Source: Paraglaciecola psychrophila 170 (lineage in GTDB: Bacteria; Pseudomonadota; Gammaproteobacteria; Enterobacterales; Alteromonadaceae). Taken from it: a stretch of 64,000 nucleotides of DNA. The notes beneath the pieces are model-generated. The model saw only the letters and a list, made by a program, of their open reading frames with translations. It searched no databases and had not been told where the DNA came from. The stretch covers positions 3,782,001 to 3,846,000 of the forward strand of contig NC_020514.1 of assembly GCF_000347635.1 (NCBI RefSeq), written 5' to 3'. The position numbers and the translations under genes were made by a program. Positions 37,599-47,401 of the stretch are shown here, one piece after another. Position 1 is the stretch's first letter, and every line of letters starts with the position of its first letter.

Positions 37599-37614
37599 AG
37601 TGCTAATTAGTACT
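37599..37614. promoter_or_regulatory. Near-perfect 16-bp palindrome in the divergent region
   Basis: AGTGCTAATTAGTACT is palindromic except for one pair of positions. It lies 114 bases upstream of the PhyH operon and about 190 bases before the divergent lipoprotein gene. Its size and symmetry suit a dimeric repressor, but no regulator gene is next to it. Confidence 0.35.
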
Positions 37615-37799
37615 AAGTAGAACTAAGGTAACTCACCAATAATTTGCTATTTTGACTAACTTTTTACAGTTTATTTGTGACTCACCATTAAGAAAAAAAC
37701 ATAACTATGGTTATCATATACTTACATACTTGGCACATGTTCTGCTTTAAGCAGAAACCAAAACCAGAGCAATTAACTTATTACGCACTAAGGGCAACT

Positions 37800-38492
37800 A
37801 TGACACTCTCTAAATTAACAGCCGCGGCACTAGTAACGGCATTAACCCTAAGCACATCAGGCTGTATCATTCATGTTGGCAGTCAAGACAATAAAGACAT
37901 CGATAAGAGTGATTATAGTAGTGTATTTGGTGGCGTTGATGTTTCCGAAAACAAACAAGTAGGTGACCTTTCATCGGTCAATGGCAATATCACAATGCAA
38001 GATAATGTTATTGCTGGTGATGCTAATGCCGTCAATGGCAATATCGAAATAGGCAATAACGTAATGGTTAAGAATTTATCGACTGTTAATGGAGATATTC
38101 AAGCCCAAACCTATCTATCAGTAAAACGCGACGTAAGCACCGTCAACGGTAATATTATATTTGCCGCCAATTCACGAGTAGGTCAGGACGTTACTACCGT
38201 AAATGGAGATATCATATTAACAAAAACCAGCGTCGGTAATGATATTCAAACCAAAAATGGCAGTATCACCTTACTTCAAGGTTCGGTCGTAGAAGGTGAC
38301 ATAGAGTTTGAATCACAAGATGACAGCAGTTGGTGGAGTGATAAAACACGTGAACATAACCCGCCGACTTTAACGATTGATGCATCATCAGATGTGAAAG
38401 GAAACATAATTTTGCTCCAAGTCGTTATTTTAGAAATTGAAAACCCAGCATTGTTAGCAAAGGTCGAACGTCGCTACAAAGAACAACAATAA
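37800..38492 (+). CDS. Lipoprotein with VNGN beta-solenoid repeats
   Basis: The preferred start is the ATG at 37800, after AAGGGCA. This gives 230 residues with a hydrophobic N-terminus and the lipobox-like TSGC (about residue 20). The mature part holds at least six repeats of about 22-25 residues, each with a VNGNI-type core: SVNGNI, AVNGNI, TVNGDI, TVNGNI, TVNGDI and TKNGSI. These would stack as a right-handed beta-solenoid, as in bactofilins and DUF4097-like proteins. A WW-containing polar loop and a basic C-terminal helix follow. It is probably an envelope-attached scaffold; no function is known. Confidence 0.75.
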   Translation: MTLSKLTAAALVTALTLSTSGCIIHVGSQDNKDIDKSDYSSVFGGVDVSENKQVGDLSSVNGNITMQDNVIAGDANAVNGNIEIGNNVMVKNLSTVNGDIQAQTYLSVKRDVSTVNGNIIFAANSRVGQDVTTVNGDIILTKTSVGNDIQTKNGSITLLQGSVVEGDIEFESQDDSSWWSDKTREHNPPTLTIDASSDVKGNIILLQVVILEIENPALLAKVERRYKEQQ

Positions 38493-38513
38493 CCAACAAT
38501 ATAATTGGCGGAT

Positions 38514-38544
38514 CGTGCTTTTAATTGACAATTAAACAAGCACG
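38514..38544. terminator. Long hairpin after the VNGN lipoprotein gene
   Basis: Nested arms CGTGCTT/AAGCACG and TTAATTG/CAATTAA form a nearly continuous 14-bp stem. No T-run follows, so it may act as a transcript-end stabiliser rather than a classical terminator. Confidence 0.5.
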
Positions 38545-38692
38545 TTCGCTGTCACACTTCTGATTATATTTAACGCCAATCCCTTATCACCAAAGACTCT
38601 TGAGTAACACACCTGTTTATTTTTACTCACAACTAGTGTTTCGCAACAATGTGCTAATATGGATGTTCATTAATTACATTGAGTTCATTAAC

Positions 38693-40222
38693 ATGCAGTT
38701 TAAACGTTCTTTTACATGCGGCTTTCTTTGCATGTATATTTTGTTTATTGGTAATACTTATGCCACAGATAAAGCCAAAACGAAACCAGAAACAAAACCT
38801 ATACCTGAAGCTCAACAATTTGTAAGCGAGCATAAAGGGCGTTTCAACGGTCAAAACATTAATTATACAGTGACTGCTGGTGAAACCTATCTAAGGGACA
38901 AAAACGGCCAAGAAACAGCCAGTATTTTCACCTTCGCCTACACCAAAAATGAAAAGAATCAACAGGCTCGCCCCGTCACTTTTATTTGGAATGGTGGTCC
39001 AGGTTCAGCGTCAACATGGTTACATATGGGGGCTTTTGGACCTAAAAGAGTCAAAGTACCTAGTGACGCACAATTTCCAGGGACACCTCCTTACCCTATA
39101 TTAGATACATCTGAGTCCATACTCGATGTTTCAGACCTAGTATTTATTGATCCCGTTGGTACTGGGTTTTCTCGGGCATTGGGAGAACATAAAAGCAAGG
39201 AATTCTGGGGGCTACAACAAGATGCAGCTTCGATGGCTGCATTCATCAGAACCTGGATAACGGCTAATGGTCGTTGGAATTCTCCGCGCTTTTTATTGGG
39301 CGAAAGTTACGGCACGACTCGCGCTGCAGCCGTGGCAAAAATTTTGGAAAAGGATTTATCGATTAGCTTAAACGGTATTGTTTTTATCTCTCAAGCCCTG
39401 GATTATCAAGGCTCATCTCCTTATGTAAAAGACAATATCATTGCCCATATTACCTATTTACCGACTATGGCTGCAGCTGCGGTTTATCATGGCAAAATCA
39501 ACCCGAAACCTGAAAATTTAGAAAGTTTTCTTTCACAAGCAAGGGCATTTGCAACTGATGAGTTAATGCCTGCATTATTCAAAGGCAATACCATTGACAC
39601 AGCAACGCATAATCATATTCGCGATAGATTAGCCCATTTTACAGGGCTAACACCTTCGTACATAGATAGGGCCCAATTACGCATACAAGGATTTCACTTT
39701 GCAAAAGAGCTGTTACGGGATAAAGGGTTATCCATAGGATTGTTAGATGCTCGTTATACGATTGATGAAGTTGACAATTTAAAAGCCACGCCAGATCATG
39801 ACGCAGGTGTGGCTATTTCACCCGCATTTAATTCGGCTCTGATGAGCTATATTCGCAGTGATTTAGGAGTGGATTGGGATCGCACTTATTTAGCACCTGC
39901 AGATGATGAATTATCTGATCAATGGAGTTGGAGAACTGCGCCAATAAATACAGCTTGGGAGCCAACCTATGTCAATACAGCCCATGATTTATCAAAGGCT
40001 TTACGTATTAACCCAGCACTTAAAGTGTTAGTTGCCTCGGGTTATTATGATTTAGTGACGCCTTTTTTTGATGCTGAATATACATTGAACCGTCATGGAA
40101 TTAAGGCAGAGCAAATCCAATATCAGTATTATCACGGTGGCCATGCGATGTATGTAAACGAGACCGCTAGAGTAGATTTACTCAGAGACACCCGTGCATT
40201 CATACTCCAACAAACAAAATAA
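38693..40222 (+). CDS. S10 family serine carboxypeptidase
   Basis: The start is taken as the ATG at 38693, which gives a clean signal peptide (FTCGFLCMYILFIGNTYA) and 509 residues; the frame is open further upstream to a TTG. The family motifs are all present: WNGGPGSAS (oxyanion region, about residue 95), the nucleophile GESYGTTR (about 205), the catalytic Asp in VASGYYDLVTP and the His in HGGHAMYV. Such secreted or periplasmic peptidases remove C-terminal residues from peptides at acidic or neutral pH. No peptide transporter is adjacent. Confidence 0.93.
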   Translation: MQFKRSFTCGFLCMYILFIGNTYATDKAKTKPETKPIPEAQQFVSEHKGRFNGQNINYTVTAGETYLRDKNGQETASIFTFAYTKNEKNQQARPVTFIWNGGPGSASTWLHMGAFGPKRVKVPSDAQFPGTPPYPILDTSESILDVSDLVFIDPVGTGFSRALGEHKSKEFWGLQQDAASMAAFIRTWITANGRWNSPRFLLGESYGTTRAAAVAKILEKDLSISLNGIVFISQALDYQGSSPYVKDNIIAHITYLPTMAAAAVYHGKINPKPENLESFLSQARAFATDELMPALFKGNTIDTATHNHIRDRLAHFTGLTPSYIDRAQLRIQGFHFAKELLRDKGLSIGLLDARYTIDEVDNLKATPDHDAGVAISPAFNSALMSYIRSDLGVDWDRTYLAPADDELSDQWSWRTAPINTAWEPTYVNTAHDLSKALRINPALKVLVASGYYDLVTPFFDAEYTLNRHGIKAEQIQYQYYHGGHAMYVNETARVDLLRDTRAFILQQTK

Positions 40223-40371
40223 AATTAACATAGATCCCCGTATCTCATAGATTGCGGGGTGTTTACTTAATTTTGGTAAGATACCCATGTAAAAAACCCT
40301 AGCCTTAAAATTCTAAGTCAATTCGCTAACGTCTAGCGGCTTAGCGACTATCTGCCTTAGCAAATAGGTTT

Positions 40372-40396
40372 CCCTTTAAATCGAAAGGGCTTTTTT
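40372..40396 (+). terminator. Possible plus-strand terminator after the S10 peptidase
   Basis: CCCTTT and AAAGGG enclose a 6-base loop, followed by C and six T. It lies about 150 bases after the peptidase stop and overlaps the expected 3' end of the broken Nudix gene on the other strand. Confidence 0.6.
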
Positions 40397-40863
40397 ATTG
40401 CTGCTCGCCATCACTTCTTCATTGTGGGCAATCGCTTCATGAATATTCACCCACAGCGGTCTCATGCCATTATTAACTTCATGGACTCGAAGGCACTGTC
40501 GCACAACTTCTCATCAACCTTACACACATAACAATACGAGATCATATGAATAATATCCGCATCAGGTTTATACCAAGGACGATAATCGTCATAACGAGCA
40601 AAGGCTTTTACATTGCGTATGCCCTGAGCCCCAGTTTCTTCCTGTAACACACGTTTTAAACCGGCCACTTCATCCTCACGATCGTCAATGCCACCGCCAG
40701 GCAAACTGTAAACGTAATAACGCTCGGTATATATCAACAAGATATCATCGCCTTTCATGTCTATCGCTCGTGCTGCATGACGCTCAATGAGTCTAAGCTC
40801 ACTAGCAGCAGAAATATCCGCAGCAGCCACATCGGGGTGAAAAGCAGTTTTTAGAAGTTGCAT
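40376..40863 (-). pseudogene. Nudix hydrolase with a 1-base frameshift near the 3' end
   Basis: The uninterrupted part (40462-40863, 133 residues) holds a Nudix box, GGGIDDREDEVAGLKRV then LQEETGA. The usual RE pair in the box reads RV, so one of the conserved Glu residues is missing. The frame ends with SMKLIMA. In the next frame the same DNA continues as HEVNNGMRPLWVNIHEAIAH, then NEEVMASSNK, to a stop at 40376. This reads like the genuine C-terminus, so a base was lost near 40483. It would hydrolyse a nucleoside-diphosphate-linked compound if intact. Confidence 0.8.
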
Positions 40864-41041
40864 GAATGCATACCTAGAGAAAACTTTGTATTAGCGGAGC
40901 ATTTTAATTTGAAAACTCAATATTTTAAACGCACGAAGTGCATAACTACGAATTTGCCCTACTCATACTTGTAATTTGTTTAGCCTTCATCCAAAATAAA
41001 TAATTTTTTACTATTTTAAAATACAAAAGGTCTTCCCAACC

Positions 41042-41470
41042 ATGTTAAATACATACCGATTTGTTGTAGCAGTGAAGTTACTACTATCCATGTTGATAAT
41101 AGCAACGAGTATGCAAGCTAGCAGCGCGCAAAAAGTCTATGAGATGCGCACTTACCATAGCAACGAAGGCAAACTAGCAGAATTGCAAACACGGTTTCGC
41201 GAGCATACTCACAGTATTTTTGAACGTCTCGACATGAAAGTAGTAGCCTACTGGATCCCCACTAAAGAGCCAAGATCTACTAATACTTTAATCTATATTC
41301 TGGAGCATGACAGCGAACAAGACGCTAAACAGAAATGGCAAACTTTTATTGCTGATCCAACATGGGTAAAGGCTTACCAAGCATCAATTAAAAACGGCGC
41401 CTTGGTAGACAGTATTGATGTAGTATTTATGCAAACCACGGATTTCTCTCCTAAATTATATAACGAGTAA
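41042..41470 (+). CDS. NIPSNAP family protein with signal peptide
   Basis: This 142-residue protein has a signal peptide (LLLSMLIIATSMQASSAQ, cleavage near residue 29). A single NIPSNAP domain of the ferredoxin-like dimeric alpha/beta fold follows: KVYEMRTYHSNEGKLAEL, then VVAYWIPTKEP, LIYILEHDSEQDA and WQTFIADPTWVKAY. Family members are small, and their enzymatic role is unclear. No operon partner is apparent. Confidence 0.88.
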   Translation: MLNTYRFVVAVKLLLSMLIIATSMQASSAQKVYEMRTYHSNEGKLAELQTRFREHTHSIFERLDMKVVAYWIPTKEPRSTNTLIYILEHDSEQDAKQKWQTFIADPTWVKAYQASIKNGALVDSIDVVFMQTTDFSPKLYNE

Positions 41471-41615
41471 AAAATCAAATCTAAGGAGGAGCTAATGGGT
41501 ACCTAATAGATTTTGTTCTGCCAATTATCTGTAATAGAAGCCTCTATAATTCTTTTATTCTCGTTTGATTTATTTAAAATGACATTGACACATTTTAATA
41601 TCCGCAGAACTATCT

Positions 41616-42548
41616 TTAACGATCAAGAAGCCATTTTTTGACTTCTTGATCAACCCCACTCGGATAAGGCACACCATCTTCAACACCAACATAGAGCAAA
41701 CACATGTCTCTTCGCTTAATAAATATCGAATTATATTTATTAAGCCAGAAAGTTAAATGTTGCTGCAATTGTTTAGATTGAGGAATGACATTGACTATTC
41801 CGGGTGTGGCGGTAATTTCATCCACTATTGCTTGATTGTTGTTTAGTAAACCCGCAGCTGTTATTGCTCTTATTTGCTCACAAACAAACGCCTCTTGTTG
41901 CGTGAATTGTTTGGCATATAAAGCAAAGAATTTCTCATACTGCTGTTGGCGTTTGATGCCTAACCGTTGCTCTACCATCTCTACTAGTTCATTTCGTCGT
42001 TTAACCTGAGCAGTAAAAGCGGTGTAAGTATTATCTTGATGTAAAGAAATACGTATTATGGCTTTAGATAGACGCTGTTGTTGATAATATTGATAACCGG
42101 TAATTAACCCAATTATGAGAACAACGCCAATTAAAGATACAACAAACTTTTTAGTTATAAATGGCAGCCAACGATTACGTATGGGATGTAACCTATCGAT
42201 TTGATTATATAAAGGTCTAACTTCGGGAACACAAAAACCAATACCACGATAGGTTTTAATGACCTGTTGAGCATCACCATCGTCACCTAATATATGCCGA
42301 ACATAAGAAATTAAACGCGCCAGCGAATGTTCGCTCACCACGCTTTCAGGCCATAATGTCTCAATTAATTCTTGCTTACCAATTGCTTCAGGGCTGGCAG
42401 CACACAGTAATTCCAAAAGTTTAAATACCCGAATTCCAATATCGACTTTAGTGTTTGAATGATTGATGTGCAGAGTCTTGCGAGCACTATTGAGTTCAAA
42501 ATGACTGAATTGAAATCCGTAACTTTTTTTAGCTATAACTACGCCTTT
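41616..42548 (-). CDS. CadC/ToxR-like winged-helix transmembrane regulator, start uncertain
   Basis: The N-terminal OmpR/PhoB-type winged helix is followed by one membrane helix (FVVSLIGVVLIIGLITGYQYY) and a periplasmic domain of about 150 residues with two cysteines (FVCEQ, DMCLLY). This is the layout of one-component regulators such as CadC and ToxR. From a TTG at 42416 only the second half of the DNA-binding domain would be made. The frame stays open to 42548 and encodes the expected first part, GFQFSHFELNSARKTLHI, so coding clearly extends upstream. That segment has no ATG, GTG or TTG near its beginning, so the start is unusual or damaged. Confidence 0.78.
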   Translation of the reverse strand, partial: KGVVIAKKSYGFQFSHFELNSARKTLHINHSNTKVDIGIRVFKLLELLCAASPEAIGKQELIETLWPESVVSEHSLARLISYVRHILGDDGDAQQVIKTYRGIGFCVPEVRPLYNQIDRLHPIRNRWLPFITKKFVVSLIGVVLIIGLITGYQYYQQQRLSKAIIRISLHQDNTYTAFTAQVKRRNELVEMVEQRLGIKRQQQYEKFFALYAKQFTQQEAFVCEQIRAITAAGLLNNNQAIVDEITATPGIVNVIPQSKQLQQHLTFWLNKYNSIFIKRRDMCLLYVGVEDGVPYPSGVDQEVKKWLLDR

Positions 42549-42733
42549 TTAAACATCCAGTTTATATAAGGTGAAACCCCAAACGTCATAATAAATTAAG
42601 CCATTGTTAATTAACGCTTTTTTAACAATTCATGTTACTTCAGGTTAATTCATATAAATACTATTGCTTATTTTTAGCTGCTATACCAATTTAATAATAC
42701 CTACTGCATCAAAATACAAAAAGGAATTGTTAA

Positions 42734-43544
42734 ATGAACAATATAATAAGTCATCTCGTAAATGTCAGTCATTTTGTTAAACTCTATTGTTGCTGCAAAT
42801 TTCGTTTGTGCCAGCATAATTAGTACTGAGCTGCGTGGCTCAGTTGGCGATTACAATAGAATAGACCCCGCTTTTATCACATCTAGTGTTACTTCGATTA
42901 TCAAATCAAACGCGGATGATTCGCGGCTCATCTCTGGATTAGGCTATACCAGTGCGAGTATCGGCTCTGTTGGCTTTAGAGGTAAAACTCGCGCTAATAG
43001 TAACAACTCTATCGATAATATTTTCATAACGGCATACGATGGCAGAATTTTAACGGCCCCTGATGAGCTGCCCATCTCGGCAGAATTTCACGCTAGATAT
43101 TCTAGCCAGAATGGCTCGAGGTATCGCTGATGAATCATCTTATTTTAGATTCGGTGTTGGTTTTGGTGGAGCGTGGGATTTTAATAATTTTTATGGAGAC
43201 CGCATTTACGGAGGTGGCTTATCTGGTAACTACTCAAGGCTTTTAGACCTACCTGTAAATCAATCATTTTCCCTTTCGTGGACTGCCGATATGATCATAA
43301 AAACATTGAAATATTGGGGAGTGTTTATTTTGGAGTAGGCGGTTATTCCTTTGCGTTAGGTGGGTCACCTGTTTTTGTCTTACCTGATGGATATACCGCA
43401 AATTCAGCCGATGGTGTGATTGTAAATAACTACTATGTAGGATTTGACCCATTTACCAAAGATACTACTGCAGTGCCAGGACCAGGTACGCTAGTAATTG
43501 TTATGAGTGGTTTAGTGTTACTTGCAAGTCGTCGAATTTTTTAG
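42734..43544 (+). pseudogene. PEP-CTERM-like exported protein, several frameshifts
   Basis: Three overlapping frames give one plausible protein. The first runs from 42762 (SVILLNSIVAANFVCASI then LRGSVGDY and ISGLGYTSASIGSVGFRG). The second runs from about 43100 (YFRFGVGFGGAWDFNNFYGD). The third runs from about 43290 (EILGSVYFGVGGYSFALGG, ending in VPGPGTLVIVMSGLVLLASR). The end is a sorting tail of PEP-CTERM type, with PGP in place of PEP, then a hydrophobic helix and Arg residues. An ATG at 42734 with a signal-like start may belong to the original N-terminus in yet another frame. No exosortase gene is in the window. Confidence 0.72.
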
Positions 43545-43589
43545 TGGTTAAAAAAACAGGAGGGTGATTTAATTAATTCCTCACAAAAG

Positions 43590-44948
43590 TAATCAAGATA
43601 AACAGAGTAACAAAGCACTCAATCTCAACGTAATCAACAAGCACAAATTGTTGGGAATCAGTACACTATTTATGTTTTAGAGTGACGAGTTCGACTTATT
43701 TGGAATTAAAGAAGATGAATGCTGTGAAATGTGTCGCTCAGTTCAAATTGCAGACAGCAAGCATCAACACATTTTGTGTTAGTGACTTTGACTATATATG
43801 GGGTTTTAATTCAGACGAATTGAAGTAAAGCTTTGGCCTTTGCCATCCCTCGTATACATTTATGATCTGTGTGCTGTTTGAATTGTTACAGCATATGTTC
43901 ACTGCCTACGGCGGTGCTGAGGTGTTGTTCGAACTCGGTAGTTATAAGTCAACCATTGCTCTGAGCCGAAGCCGAGGCGCGCTAAAATGAAGCTATGATG
44001 TTACCCTTTATAACCTGCTTTATTGTCTCGAATACATCAGCCTTTGCAATCCACTAGTTCACAATAATCAAGCTGTAAGCGATGCCTTTAGGCATGTCTT
44101 ATCTGGGATTACCCACAAAGCGCAGAAGTTTTCTGGGTTGCTTTCCTTTGATGAGGGCCTGAATACAGTGTTGAATACTGGTATGTTTTGATGTTTCGGG
44201 TGTGACCTCCATTTTGGCGCGAATAGGATTTAAATCGACGCAGGCCATGCAAGCTAATACCGCACTTTCATCCCTCCTTGCCATAAAGCAGGCTTGAGAT
44301 TTAAATCGCACTTTCCACTAAATTTATCGGGAATAAATTAGAACAGCTTTAGCTGGCCCAAAGGATAAGCGCCATGGATGGCAGCGTATAAAACCTACCA
44401 GTGCAACCATCTTCCTTGTTAGCTTCATGGGCAATGTACTCATTGAGATTGCGCATTAACCAACTGATATCTTATAAACACTAGCGGTAAATTGTGACCG
44501 TTTCTTCTATACTCATTATCTCACTCTTACTGAGTGCTTCACCTCTTTGATACTTTTGACTTAAGAGCGTGCCTTGGTAAAGTTGATGCCACCGTCTTAC
44601 TACTTCTTTCATTGACCAGCCATATCGTTGTCCACACAAACCACTACATGAGTGTGATTACTCATAAGCACAAATGCTGCAGCCGCGCTGCCAATTGAAA
44701 ACACTGACAATAGAAACAACAATCGCTCTTCCACCCAACCACAGCGATGCTCGTAACTCTGCCCCGTAAATTTATCTTTGCCACATAAAAACGAACGGCA
44801 AACACTGCGAGAAACGCAATGGTAACAGGGAGTATCAATTAAACTGACGTGAGTTTTACGTGACTGAGGCATGACAGACCATCCTTGGTTGTTTGTATAC
44901 CTTAAAGATTAGGACATAACACTGTTTTGCTACTTTTTAAAAATGGGG
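43590..44948 (-). mobile_element. RAYT/Y1-transposase element, copy 2 (decayed)
   Basis: This is homologous over its length to 17205-18560, in the same orientation, but with many substitutions and small indels. The transposase survives as fragments: 44872 down to 44609 (MPQSRKTHVSLIDTPCYHCV, with SNHTHVVVCVD) and 44311 down to 44099 (ACVDLNPIRAKMEVTPETSK). It also has the palindromic insert at the same place as copy 1. It lies directly after the broken PEP-CTERM-like gene. No active product is expected. Confidence 0.82.
44318..44390. repeat. 73-bp palindromic insert, homologue of 17924-17995
   Basis: It shares most bases with the insert of copy 1, including the AATTTATCGGGAATAAATT palindrome and the GCTTTAGCTGGCCC block, and sits at the same codon boundary (before the Trp codon of the former WEGRF). 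It is one base longer, so it also shifts the frame. Confidence 0.75.
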
Positions 44949-45000
44949 GTTCTCTTTAGCTGTTCTTTAGCTAGCTGATGGACCCCTTGATCAGTAAATC

Positions 45001-46638
45001 CTAAGATTGTTTGAGCTGAAAACCCTTGATGGATGAAGCAATGCTGCCATAGATGCTGGCTAATACATTAGACGCTTGCTCCATTACCTGTGTTTCGTTC
45101 TGAGACTTAGCACTTTGTGTATCGATCACGTTTAAAAATTGGTTAATCTGGTCGGTCTGCTTCTTTTGCACCTGCATTTCTTTTTCTATCGTCAGATTCA
45201 GACGGCTGATTTGATTAAACGCAGCATGTAATTTATCTACAAATTCCTGTGACCTTTTCGCCTGATTTAAGCTAATTTCAGCTTGTACTTTACCTTGGCT
45301 CATGGCCGTTACTGCCTTATCTGCTTCATTTTGTAACTTAGCAATATTTTGTGAAATTTGCTGTGTCGACAGTTGAGTTTTGGTTGCCAGTGAACGTACT
45401 TCATCGGCAACCACCGCAAAACCACGTCCAGCTTCACCAGCTCTAGCAGCCTCAATCGCGGCATTTAAGGCCAACAAATTGGTCTGATCGGCAATACCAC
45501 TGATCACATTCACCACATTGCCAATATTATCGGAGTCCTTTTTCAAATCCGCAATGATACCAGAGGCGTAGTGAGTGGCCTCAAGCATACCTTGACTGGT
45601 TTTGACATTATCATTGAACATAAGCTGTCCTTTATTTGCAAGTTCATTTGATTCACTAACAAAGGTATTTGCTTGATTAATTGCAGCATTGACCGAGTCA
45701 TTTGATTGTGTCATGTCATACATAGTGGTACTAAGTTTTTTAGTTTCGTCAATTTGTAATACTAAACCATGTTTTACATTTCCAAAGGCAAGCATCAAAT
45801 CTTCTATTGTTGTCCCTAGTGTTTTAACATCTCCCCTGATGCCACTTAGAGCTTGACTCAAACTATCCTGTATTAGGTTGAAGTTGCTGGAGACCTGGCC
45901 TATTTGGTCATAAGTGTTACTGTTTATCGACCCGGTAAAATCACCTTGAGCTATTTGTTTTGAAACACTATTAACCCGATTGAGTGGTTTTAAGATTCTC
46001 GTATCTAAAAACCAAGTAACTAAGGCCATGGTTAATAATATTGCCATAAAAACCACAATTATCGTAATAGTAAAAGCTGACGAACCACGCTCATCCATGA
46101 CAACCTTTTTAGTGTCGATCTGACTATTCATCGCCATAACAGCTTGGTTCAAGTTTTCTGTTGGCGCACGGTCAATGCCTTTTACTCTGGCATCTGCTAA
46201 GGCAATATCCATTCGTGCAGCAACAAATGCTTCGTAACCTTTACGATATGCAGCCAACATAGGGGGGTAACTATCAGCAAAAAACCTAATATATTGGTAA
46301 CCAGGTTGTTGCTTAGGCATGGTGACAAGTAGATATTGATATTTTTCTTGAATCAACCCAGCATGCTTATTGAAACTGCCCCAATATTTTGTTAATTGCT
46401 TAGGATCCCCCCCTCTAATCAGAGTGTTTTTCCACTCTTGCACTTGGGTTTTAAACAAGACATTAAGCTCACCAACTTCTGTCATGTAGTGCACATCTTG
46501 CTTGATGGTGTAACTATAATCTTCAATCACTGTTTGCAACGAAGAAAACCCAATATAGAATGCGACAACCAACAGCAACAATGATGAACAAAGCAATAAC
46601 AGCAGCTTGTTTCTTATGTTATGGCGTATTATTTTCAA
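45001..46638 (-). CDS. Methyl-accepting chemotaxis protein, TTG start
   Basis: This transmembrane chemoreceptor has a first membrane helix ([21 protein letters not shown]), a periplasmic four-helix sensor domain of about 160 residues and a second helix ([21 protein letters not shown]). A HAMP domain and a long cytoplasmic coiled-coil follow, with the conserved tip [19 protein letters not shown]. It signals to CheA/CheW. The frame is open upstream to 46764, but a strong AGGAGT ribosome site sits 5 bases before the TTG at 46638, and the protein from there ([11 protein letters not shown]) has a normal receptor N-terminus of 545 residues. No che genes adjoin it. The ligand is unknown. Confidence 0.9.
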   Translation of the reverse strand: MKIIRHNIRNKLLLLLCSSLLLLVVAFYIGFSSLQTVIEDYSYTIKQDVHYMTEVGELNVLFKTQVQEWKNTLIRGGDPKQLTKYWGSFNKHAGLIQEKYQYLLVTMPKQQPGYQYIRFFADSYPPMLAAYRKGYEAFVAARMDIALADARVKGIDRAPTENLNQAVMAMNSQIDTKKVVMDERGSSAFTITIIVVFMAILLTMALVTWFLDTRILKPLNRVNSVSKQIAQGDFTGSINSNTYDQIGQVSSNFNLIQDSLSQALSGIRGDVKTLGTTIEDLMLAFGNVKHGLVLQIDETKKLSTTMYDMTQSNDSVNAAINQANTFVSESNELANKGQLMFNDNVKTSQGMLEATHYASGIIADLKKDSDNIGNVVNVISGIADQTNLLALNAAIEAARAGEAGRGFAVVADEVRSLATKTQLSTQQISQNIAKLQNEADKAVTAMSQGKVQAEISLNQAKRSQEFVDKLHAAFNQISRLNLTIEKEMQVQKKQTDQINQFLNVIDTQSAKSQNETQVMEQASNVLASIYGSIASSIKGFQLKQS

Positions 46639-46958
46639 ACTGTAACTCCTAAAGACTTTTGGGGGCCAATCGCACAGTATGAAGCAAATAAATGACATGT
46701 TTATTACAGACATAATCAATCTAATTACCTTTAACCAACAATGCCCTAATGGATTGTTTTTCATACTGGCTAGAATAAACTATTGGGGTCAGAACAAAGC
46801 TAAATCATCCTAATTGGTTCAAATATCTGTTTATGGGTATAAATCAAAAGCACGCTGCGCGCCATCGTCCCGCGCCGCGTTCGCTGTCATTTGCCCCAGG
46901 AATAAGTCACTTTTTGCAGAAACTTTAAATGCGGAAAAAGAGGTGGCAAAGCCACCAA

Positions 46959-46990
46959 AGCGGTTATCGGCGAAACCGCTTTTTTGTTTT
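46959..46990 (+). terminator. Intrinsic terminator-like hairpin in the 46.8-47.4 kb gap
   Basis: AGCGGTT and AACCGCT form a 7-bp stem with an 8-base loop and are followed by TTTTTGTTTT. No intact plus-strand gene ends just before it, so the gene it served may be lost. Confidence 0.6.
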
Positions 46991-47317
46991 ATCTTTTACA
47001 CTACCCCTCGCATCTATGTTCGCCAATTATTTCTGAGATTTCGTAGGGTGAAACTGGATTATTTAGAAGCACGGCTTCGTCCAGTTGAACAGCTCGACAA
47101 GCTACCGCCATGAACGGCGGAAGGTAAAACAATGCAGGAGAAATTGTCGAAACGTCAGATTGTTACGCGGTAACCGAGTGCCGATCATTAGGGATGTGTG
47201 ATTGACCAAATTAAAGGGATCACATTGCTTAGCTGCAGTAGAAAATGCGACTGAGTCGAAGGAACTCGAGTCAAAACCCGCAAAGATGAAGGTGCCCGCT
47301 AGGGCATAAAACTAGAA

Positions 47318-47345
47318 GGTAACACCTAACCTAACAAGTGTTACC
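47318..47345 (-). terminator. Possible hairpin terminator after rluB
   Basis: GGTAACAC and GTGTTACC form a perfect 8-bp stem about 57 bases past the rluB stop on the minus strand. The T-run is weak. Confidence 0.4.
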
Positions 47346-47401
47346 TGTCTTACCAGCGATAATATCGCCCCTAATCACGCTTATTTTTAGCCTGACGCAC
47401 T

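Larger units (their letters stand above)
46765..47401. other. Long intergenic region with hairpins, no convincing gene
   Basis: The GGGGTCAGAACAAAG phrase near 46790 and GC-rich hairpins (GGTGGC/GCCACC near 46942, CCGCC/GGCGG near 47105) suggest leftover repeat or mobile sequence. A frame opening with TTG at 46814 gives a basic, low-similarity product (99 residues) and is not supported as a gene. Confidence 0.45.

Noticed and set aside
46814..47113. Plus-strand frame of 99 codons in the gap before rluB
   Set aside because: It starts with TTG, has a composition unlike the neighbours, spans two hairpins and a terminator, and has no recognisable domain.
47100..47345. Possible fragment of a group II intron or RNA element
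   Set aside because: Some phrases looked intron-like, but no domain V hairpin or reverse transcriptase is present and the match could not be supported.
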